A DNA stretch of 21,280 bases from the NCBI GenBank assembly GCA_038239195.1, contig JBBSEZ010000139.1:1-21280 (forward strand), given 5' to 3'. The notes under the pieces are model-generated. The model searched no databases and was not told the origin of the DNA. It saw nothing but the letters and a program-made list of their open reading frames with translations. The stretch is from JBBSEZ01 sp038239195. Its GTDB lineage: Bacteria > Planctomycetota > Planctomycetia > Gemmatales > Gemmataceae. The position numbers and the translations under genes are program-made. Shown one piece after another: positions 16,157-21,280 of this stretch. How positions within the stretch are numbered: position 1 is the stretch's first letter; every line of letters starts with the position of its first letter.

Positions 16157-17014
16157 TCAGTACAGTAAACGGGAGAGCCGGGCTCGGTAGTCGTTCGACA
16201 GCGGGTGGTTGGCGCCCAGGGCGGAAAACACCTGGACCATCGCCTCGCGCACCTTGCCGCCTGCCAGCTTGAAGTCGCGCTCGGCGGCGGAGTACAGCAT
16301 CTCCAGCGCCGCCTCGTAGTCGGCGCGGGCGGCCAGCGCGCAGCCCAGTTCGTAGCGCGGCTCGGCGGCCTTGGGATCGGCCGCGATCTTCTTGCGCAGC
16401 CCGCTCTCGTCGGCGGCGCCCCCCTGCTGGGCGCGGAACGCGAGCTGCGCCTTGAGGCGCTCCGCCTCGGCGCCGGTCTCGCCCTCCGTTCCCACGGGCT
16501 CGAGCAGCGTTGTGATCTCGTCGGTCTTGTTTTGAGCCAGCAGCACGCGCGCCAGACCGACCCGTATCTGCGGGTCGTCGCCGTTCTCCACCAGGGCCTG
16601 CCGGTAGAGGCGCTCCGCCTCGGCCGGGTTGCCCTCCTCCGCCGCGCGGGCCTGGCCCAACAGGCTGTTCTTCCCACCCGGGGCGATTTGATCGAGGAAG
16701 GCGCGCAGCGCCTTCTCGGGCAGCACGCCCTCGAACTCGTGGACGAGCTGCCCGTCGCGGAACGCCTTGACGGCCGGGATGCCCTCGATCTGGAAATACT
16801 CCGCCAGCCCGGGCGCCTCGTCGGTGTTGACCTTGGCCAGCAGGACCTCGCCCTCGCGCTCGTTGACCAGCCGCTCCAGGATCGGCCCCAGCGCCCGGCA
16901 CGGGCCGCACCACGGCGCCCAGAAGTCCACCACCACGGGCCGCTCGTGCGAGGCCGCCAGGACGGCAGTCTCGAAATCGGCCTCCGCGACGTCGATCACC
17001 CACGCACTCGCCAT
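16157..17014 (-). CDS. Thioredoxin-domain protein with TPR-like C-terminus (YbbN/CnoX-like)
   Basis: The start is ATG at 17012-17014 behind AAGGGGGG, giving 285 aa. Residues 1-110 are a thioredoxin fold with the active site FWAPWCGPC (Cys36, Cys39) and the cis-proline segment EGIPAVKAF (Pro80). From about 120 to the end are helical repeats (GNPAEAERLYRQAL, RADYEAALEMLYSA). Segments FRAQQGGAADESGLRKKI and AADPKAAEPRYELGCALAA match the layout of YbbN/CnoX, a chaperone-linked thioredoxin that guards proteins against oxidation. There is no signal peptide, so it should be cytoplasmic. Presence of the CxxC suggests redox activity, unlike E. coli YbbN. It lies 37 nt before the ABC ATPase and is probably co-transcribed with it. 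Confidence 0.92.
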   Translation of the reverse strand: MASAWVIDVAEADFETAVLAASHERPVVVDFWAPWCGPCRALGPILERLVNEREGEVLLAKVNTDEAPGLAEYFQIEGIPAVKAFRDGQLVHEFEGVLPEKALRAFLDQIAPGGKNSLLGQARAAEEGNPAEAERLYRQALVENGDDPQIRVGLARVLLAQNKTDEITTLLEPVGTEGETGAEAERLKAQLAFRAQQGGAADESGLRKKIAADPKAAEPRYELGCALAARADYEAALEMLYSAAERDFKLAGGKVREAMVQVFSALGANHPLSNDYRARLSRLLY

Positions 17015-17035
17015 TCTCGCCCCCCTTCCAAGGAG

Positions 17036-17086
17036 GAAGGATGAAGGATGAACCAGGCAAGCTTTCTGGTTCATCCTTCATCCTTC
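17036..17086. repeat. Inverted repeat built from TGAAGGA heptamers at the DUF1501 3' end
   Basis: Arms 17036-17056 and 17066-17086 form a 21-bp perfect inverted repeat around a 9-nt spacer. On the minus strand the DUF1501 stop codon (17085-17087) is the first base triplet of TGAAGGATGAAGGATGAA, so the element begins at the stop and fills the gap to the thioredoxin gene. It can fold as a long terminator-like stem on either strand but lacks a T-run. The same heptamer recurs at 21260-21280. Confidence 0.8.
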
Positions 17087-18461
17087 AGCGGAACAACTCG
17101 CCGACCGGCTCCTCCTCGATGAGCGGCAGCGGCCGGCCATCGGGGCCCGGCAGGCGCGCGCTCGACGCGATGCCCAGCCCGCGGTACACCGTCGCAGCGA
17201 TCTCGCCCGGCGTCACGGGCCGATCCTTCGGCTCCGTGGCGTTCTTGTCCGAGGCGCCGACGACCTGCCCGCCCTTCACGCCGGCCCCGGCGAACAGCAC
17301 CGACCACACCCCCGGCCAGTGATCGCGCCCGCCGCGCGCGTTGAGCTGCGGCGTCCGGCCAAACTCGCCCATCGCCAGCACCAGCGTGTTCGCCAGCATG
17401 CCGCGCTGCCGCAGGTCTTCCAGCAGCGCCGTGTACGCCACGTCGAACATCGGGCAGAGGACGTCCTTGTAGTCCTCGAGGCGCACGGCCAGCGAACCGC
17501 CGTCGGCGTGGCAGTCCCAGGTGATCTCGTTGAAGACGGTGTCGAACATGTTGACCGTCACGAGCCTCGTGCCGTGCTCGACCAGCCGGCGGGCCAGCAG
17601 GCACGACTGGCCGAAGGTGTTGCGGCCATAGCGATTTCTCAGCTCCGCTTTCTCGCTGGCGACGTCGAACGCCTTCTTGGTCTGCGGCGCGAACAGCAGG
17701 CCGAACGCCTTCTCATAGGCGACGTCGCGAGCCCGGCTGTCCTCGGTGGCGTCGAAGGCGCGGTGGGCGCCGTCCACGGCGTCGAGTAGCGCTCGCCGGC
17801 CGCGCAGGCGCGACGGGTCGATGCCGCCCGGCGCGCTCAGGTCGCCGATCGCGAAGGTGGGCGAGTTGGGGTCGCCGCGCAGGAAGAACGGCTCGTGGCG
17901 CGAGCCGAGGTAGCCGGCCCCCTGCCCGTGGCTGACGCTGACGCCGGTGTTGCCGATGGGCGAGGGCAACACGACGAACGGCGGCAGGCCGCCCGGGCGC
18001 GGGCCGCGCAATTGCGACAGGACGGAGCCGTAATGAGGATGTTCGCGCCCGCCGCGGAACAGGTAGCCGGTTTGCATCATCTGATGCCCGGTCTCGTGGA
18101 TCGGCGCCGCCTTGTGGTGGACCGAGCGCACGATGGCGTAGCGGTCGGCCACCTTGGCCATGAGCGGGAAGTGCTCGCCGATCTGGATGCCGGGGACGTT
18201 GGTCCGGATCGGGCGGAACGGGCCGCGCACCGTGTCGGTCGCGCCGGGCTTGAGGTCCCAGGTGTCGAGCTGGCTCGGGGCGCCGACCAGGAAGAGCAGG
18301 ATGCAGTTGACGTCCTTGCCGCCGCGCGCCGCCTCGAGTTGTTGCAGCTCCGGCAGCGTCAGCCCGACGGCGCCCGCGCCGAGCGAGCCAACCTTGAGGA
18401 AGTCGCGCCGCGACAGGCCATCGCAGAACCGTACGCTCTTGTTGCCCTCGAGCTCGAGCAT
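17085..18461 (-). CDS. DUF1501 family protein with Tat-type signal (second copy)
   Basis: The start is ATG at 18459-18461, with AAGGGGGG ending about 7 nt upstream, giving 458 aa. Residues 18-25 are RRDFLKVG, a twin-arginine signal followed by a short Gly/Ala/Leu segment. Family marks are VGAPSQLDTWDLKPG, HHKAAPIHETGHQMM, YLGSRHEPFF, WDCHADG, and MGEFGRTPQLN with GGRDHWPGVW. It is clearly a divergent relative of the DUF1501 protein at 6834-8186 (shared GEFGRTP-x-x-N, GRDHWP and GQVVG-x-(S/T)D). As there, no DUF1549/DUF1553 partner is adjacent. The stop lies inside the TGAAGGA repeat element. Its start region diverges from the CheB-CheR gene across 161 nt. Confidence 0.94.
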   Translation of the reverse strand: MLELEGNKSVRFCDGLSRRDFLKVGSLGAGAVGLTLPELQQLEAARGGKDVNCILLFLVGAPSQLDTWDLKPGATDTVRGPFRPIRTNVPGIQIGEHFPLMAKVADRYAIVRSVHHKAAPIHETGHQMMQTGYLFRGGREHPHYGSVLSQLRGPRPGGLPPFVVLPSPIGNTGVSVSHGQGAGYLGSRHEPFFLRGDPNSPTFAIGDLSAPGGIDPSRLRGRRALLDAVDGAHRAFDATEDSRARDVAYEKAFGLLFAPQTKKAFDVASEKAELRNRYGRNTFGQSCLLARRLVEHGTRLVTVNMFDTVFNEITWDCHADGGSLAVRLEDYKDVLCPMFDVAYTALLEDLRQRGMLANTLVLAMGEFGRTPQLNARGGRDHWPGVWSVLFAGAGVKGGQVVGASDKNATEPKDRPVTPGEIAATVYRGLGIASSARLPGPDGRPLPLIEEEPVGELFR

Positions 18462-18622
18462 GGTACTCGCCCCCCTTGCGTCCTTTGGCGACCCCAAACG
18501 TCTCCCCCATCGTATCCTTGCGCGAACGGGATGCAACCGGAAAGCGCGCCCCGGGCGATTTGGCCAGCTGCCTCCCGGGCGCCTCGAACCTGAACCTGTT
18601 CTTCGAGGACGGGTTGGATAAA
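18462..18622. promoter_or_regulatory. Divergent intergenic region between DUF1501 and CheB-CheR genes
   Basis: These 161 nt must contain promoters for two genes pointing away from each other. No confident sigma-70-type pair or operator palindrome could be picked out by eye. The plus-strand frame is open back to a TTG at 18476, so an N-terminal extension of the CheB-CheR protein cannot be excluded. Confidence 0.35.
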
Positions 18623-21262
18623 ATGGCGGCAGGGCATCGTCACATCGCAGAGGCGCTGTCCTCAGAGGGCTTTCCCGTGCCTTTCAGCGATCCGGTCGAT
18701 CCGTTTGGGCCCCCGGCCAACGTCGCGCAGCCTGGTGACGGGGCCCCGGCCTTCCCCATCGTCGGCGTCGGCGCCTCCGCGGGGGGCCTGGAGGCGTTCC
18801 TGGAATTGCTGGCGGGCCTCCCCGCCAGCCCGGGGATGGCGTTCCTGTTCGTGCAGCACCTCGGGCCCAACCACAAGAGCCAGCTCCCGGAGATTTTGTC
18901 GCGGGCCAGCTCGATGCCGGCTCAAGAGGCGACCGAGGGCGCCGCGGTCGAGGCGAACCACGTGTACCTCATCCCGCCCAATACCAACCTCGCGCTGGCC
19001 GAGGACCGGATCGCCCTGAGCCCCCGCGCCGAGGCGCCCGGGCCGAACATGCCGGCCGACCACCTCTTCCGCTCGCTGGCGGCCAACCTGAAAGAGAGGG
19101 CCGTCGGCGTCATTTTGTCCGGCGGAGGCAGCGACGGGACGCTCGGCTTCCAGGCCATCAAGGCAGAGGGCGGCATCACCTTCGCTCAGGACGAGCAGTC
19201 GGCCAAGCACACCAGCATGCCGCGCAGCGCCGTCGCCGAAGGCAACGTGGACTACGTTCTGTCGCCCCAGGACATCGCGCAGCAACTCGTGCGGCTCAAC
19301 GAACACCCCTACGTACGGGAGGGGGGGAGCGCTGGGGGGGCCCTCTCGGAGGCCGAGAGCGCCGTCCGCGAGATCATTGCGCTGCTGCGCGCGCGGACCG
19401 CGGTCGATTTCACCCACTACAAGCAGACCACGATCCAGCGGCGCATCCAGCGCCGCATGGCCCTGGCCGGGATCAACGACGTCCCGAGCTACCTGCACGT
19501 GCTGAGGCAGGGCCCCGCCGAGCTGAATTCCCTGTACCACGACTTCCTCATCCGCGTGACCCAGTTCTTCCGGGACCCCGAGGCGTTCGAGGCGCTCAAG
19601 GAGAATGCCTTCCCCGAGCTCGTCCAGGGCCGGGCCGCGCGCGCTCCCATTCGCGTCTGGGTGGCGGGGTGCGCCACCGGCGAGGAGGTCTATTCCCTGG
19701 TCATTTCCCTGCTGGAGTTCCTGGAGGCGGGGCCCCACGACTTCCCGGTCAAGGTGCTGGCCACCGACCTCAGCGAGGTGGCGCTGGAGAAGGCCCGGGC
19801 GGGGCTCTACGTGGACAACATCGAGATCGACGTCTCGCCGGAACGGCTGCGGCGCTTCTTCGTGCGCGTCAACGGCAACTACCAGATCAACAAGGCCGTG
19901 CGCGACCTGTGCGTCTTCTCCCGGCACAACATCGCCGCCGACCCGCCGTTCTCCCGTCTGGACCTGGTCAGCTGTCGCAACGTGCTCATCTACATGGACC
20001 TCGCCCTCCAGAGGCGGGTGCTGCCCGTGCTCCACTACGCCCTTGCCCCCAACGGCTTCCTCTTCCTCGGCGGCTCGGAGAACATCGGCACCTCCGGCGA
20101 CCTGTTTCACGTCCTCAGCCCGAAGCACCGAATCTACGCCCGGAAGTCGGTGTCGAACGCCCCCCACCTACAGCTCGGGGCCTCGGGGAGCGGCGAGGGG
20201 CATGGCCTGCGCGTGCCGCGCGAGGAGGGCGCCGCCCTGTGGAGCGCGCTGGACGTCCAGAAGGAGGCCGACCGCGTGCTCCTGACGCGCTACGCCCCGG
20301 TGGGCGTGGTGGTCGATGAGACGGGGACCGTGCTCCAGTTCCGCGGGCGCACGGCCGCCTACCTGGAACCGGCGCCGGGCCTGGCCAGCCTCGACCTGTT
20401 GCGCATGCTCCGCGAGGGCCTGCTGGTCGAGGTGAGGGCGGCGCTCAACCAGGCCAAGGTGGAGAACGCCCCCGTCGTCCGGGAGGGAGCTCGCCTCGCC
20501 GAGGGCGGGCAGGTGCGGCGGGTGCGGGTCGAGGTCGTTCCCTTCAAGGCCCCCTCCAGCCACGGGGCGCGCTTCTTCCTCGTGCTCTTCCAGGACGCCC
20601 TTCTCGCCTCGGCCGGCTCGCCGGCCGGGGCCCGCCCGGCCGAGGCCGGGCCGGCGCCCTCGGACCAGCAAGCGGCCCAACTCCAGCAGGAACTGGCTGC
20701 GATGCGCGAATATCTCCAGTCGGTCATCGAGGAGCAGGAGAGCACGAACGAGGAACTGAAGTCCGCCAACGAGGAGATCCTGTCGGCCAACGAGGAGCTG
20801 CAGAGCACGAACGAGGAGCTCCAGACCGCCAAGGAGGAGGCCCAGTCGGCCAACGAGGAGCTGGCCACGGTCAACGATGAGTTACAGCACCGCAACACCG
20901 ACCTGGGGCGGGTCAACAACGACCTGATCAACCTCCTCGGCGGGGTCAACATCCCCATCGTCATGGTGAGCCGCGACCTGCGCATCCGCCGCTTCACCCC
21001 CCAGGCCGAGAAGCTGCTGAACCTCATCCCGACCGACGTCGGCCGGCCGATCAGCGACATCAAGCCCAACCTCAACGTCCCGGACCTGGCGCAGCTGATC
21101 GCAGGGGTGATCGACACGCTCGCCCCCCACGAGGGTGAGGTTCAGGACACGGCAGGGCGCTGGTACTCCCTGCGCATCCGGCCGTACGTCACGCAGGACA
21201 CCCGGATCGACGGCGCCTCGATCGTCCTGCTGGACGTCGATTCCATCAAAAAGAAAGGATGA
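18623..21262 (+). CDS. CheB-CheR fusion protein with coiled coil and PAS domain
   Basis: The ATG at 18623 gives 879 aa; the ribosome binding site is weak. Residues about 42-235 are CheB methylesterase with a complete triad: VGASAGG Ser52, VQHLGPNH His79 and GGGSDGT Asp171. There is no receiver domain. Residues about 250-515 are CheR methyltransferase: FTHYKQTTIQRRIQRRM, VTQFFRD, the SAM-binding VAGCATGEEVYS (about 347-358), ATDLSEVALEKAR and LVSCRNVLIYMD. A degenerate PAS-like segment follows (about 545-660). A coiled coil of repeated STNEEL/SANEEL heptads spans about 690-760, and a PAS domain from about 763 ends ASIVLLDVDSIKKKG. No MCP or CheA gene is in the window, so it may serve a non-flagellar signalling path. 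The stop falls in the TGAAGGA repeat, which may have cut off a longer tail. Confidence 0.94.
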   Translation: MAAGHRHIAEALSSEGFPVPFSDPVDPFGPPANVAQPGDGAPAFPIVGVGASAGGLEAFLELLAGLPASPGMAFLFVQHLGPNHKSQLPEILSRASSMPAQEATEGAAVEANHVYLIPPNTNLALAEDRIALSPRAEAPGPNMPADHLFRSLAANLKERAVGVILSGGGSDGTLGFQAIKAEGGITFAQDEQSAKHTSMPRSAVAEGNVDYVLSPQDIAQQLVRLNEHPYVREGGSAGGALSEAESAVREIIALLRARTAVDFTHYKQTTIQRRIQRRMALAGINDVPSYLHVLRQGPAELNSLYHDFLIRVTQFFRDPEAFEALKENAFPELVQGRAARAPIRVWVAGCATGEEVYSLVISLLEFLEAGPHDFPVKVLATDLSEVALEKARAGLYVDNIEIDVSPERLRRFFVRVNGNYQINKAVRDLCVFSRHNIAADPPFSRLDLVSCRNVLIYMDLALQRRVLPVLHYALAPNGFLFLGGSENIGTSGDLFHVLSPKHRIYARKSVSNAPHLQLGASGSGEGHGLRVPREEGAALWSALDVQKEADRVLLTRYAPVGVVVDETGTVLQFRGRTAAYLEPAPGLASLDLLRMLREGLLVEVRAALNQAKVENAPVVREGARLAEGGQVRRVRVEVVPFKAPSSHGARFFLVLFQDALLASAGSPAGARPAEAGPAPSDQQAAQLQQELAAMREYLQSVIEEQESTNEELKSANEEILSANEELQSTNEELQTAKEEAQSANEELATVNDELQHRNTDLGRVNNDLINLLGGVNIPIVMVSRDLRIRRFTPQAEKLLNLIPTDVGRPISDIKPNLNVPDLAQLIAGVIDTLAPHEGEVQDTAGRWYSLRIRPYVTQDTRIDGASIVLLDVDSIKKKG

Positions 21263-21280
21263 AGGATGAAGGATGAAGGA
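21260..21280 (+). repeat. TGAAGGA tandem repeat overlapping the CheB-CheR stop codon
   Basis: Three consecutive TGAAGGA units begin exactly at the stop codon of the CheB-CheR gene and run to the window edge. The preceding bases AAGAAAGGA are close to the repeat phase. It is the same heptamer as in the inverted repeat at 17036-17086. The full length cannot be seen. Confidence 0.75.

Noticed and set aside
21256..21280. Tandem repeat as a CRISPR array
   Set aside because: A 7-bp unit repeated without spacers is not a CRISPR array, and no cas gene is present.

Overview
The window is very GC-rich, strongly biased to G/C at third codon positions, and looks like accessory chromosome of a planctomycete, most likely of the Gemmata group. 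The signs are membrane-anchored Ser/Thr kinases carrying C-terminal WD40 or TPR sensor regions, two Tat-type DUF1501 proteins, and pseudogene debris of the same kinase family. This placement is inferred from gene content only; no rRNA or tRNA was seen.

Layout. Positions 1-2906 (+) hold the 3' part of a kinase/WD40 receptor whose start lies outside the window. Positions 3001-5953 (+) hold a second kinase of the kinase-TM-TPR type. Its reading frame is broken twice: by an in-frame TGA at 5167 and by a 4-bp CATT duplication at 5581-5588. A third kinase survives only as a frameshifted scrap on the minus strand at about 6105-6255. Minus-strand genes then follow: a small secreted protein (6360-6725) with a long hairpin over its ribosome binding site, and a DUF1501 protein (6834-8186).

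Positions 8613-13660 (+) hold the most unusual locus, a compact two-gene operon. The first gene encodes a 1126-residue fusion of an LCAT-like serine hydrolase/acyltransferase with a HEXXH...E zinc peptidase (gluzincin type). The second encodes a soluble MBL-fold hydrolase resembling the C-terminal nuclease-like domain of ComEC. An 18-codon ORF with its own Shine-Dalgarno site follows and may be the stump of a lost third gene. Neither long protein shows an obvious signal peptide or membrane helix. A cytoplasmic effector or conflict system is a reasonable hypothesis but is unproven.

Positions 13802-17014 (-) look like an operon of thioredoxin-TPR protein, LolD/MacB-type ABC ATPase and FtsX/MacB-type permease, with a 23-bp perfect palindrome between ATPase and permease. 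A second DUF1501 gene (17085-18461, -) lies upstream of it. Diverging from that gene is a CheB-CheR-coiled-coil-PAS fusion (18623-21262, +). The DUF1501 gene and the CheB-CheR gene both stop inside copies of the same 7-bp tandem repeat (TGAAGGA), which by its period places a stop in every frame.
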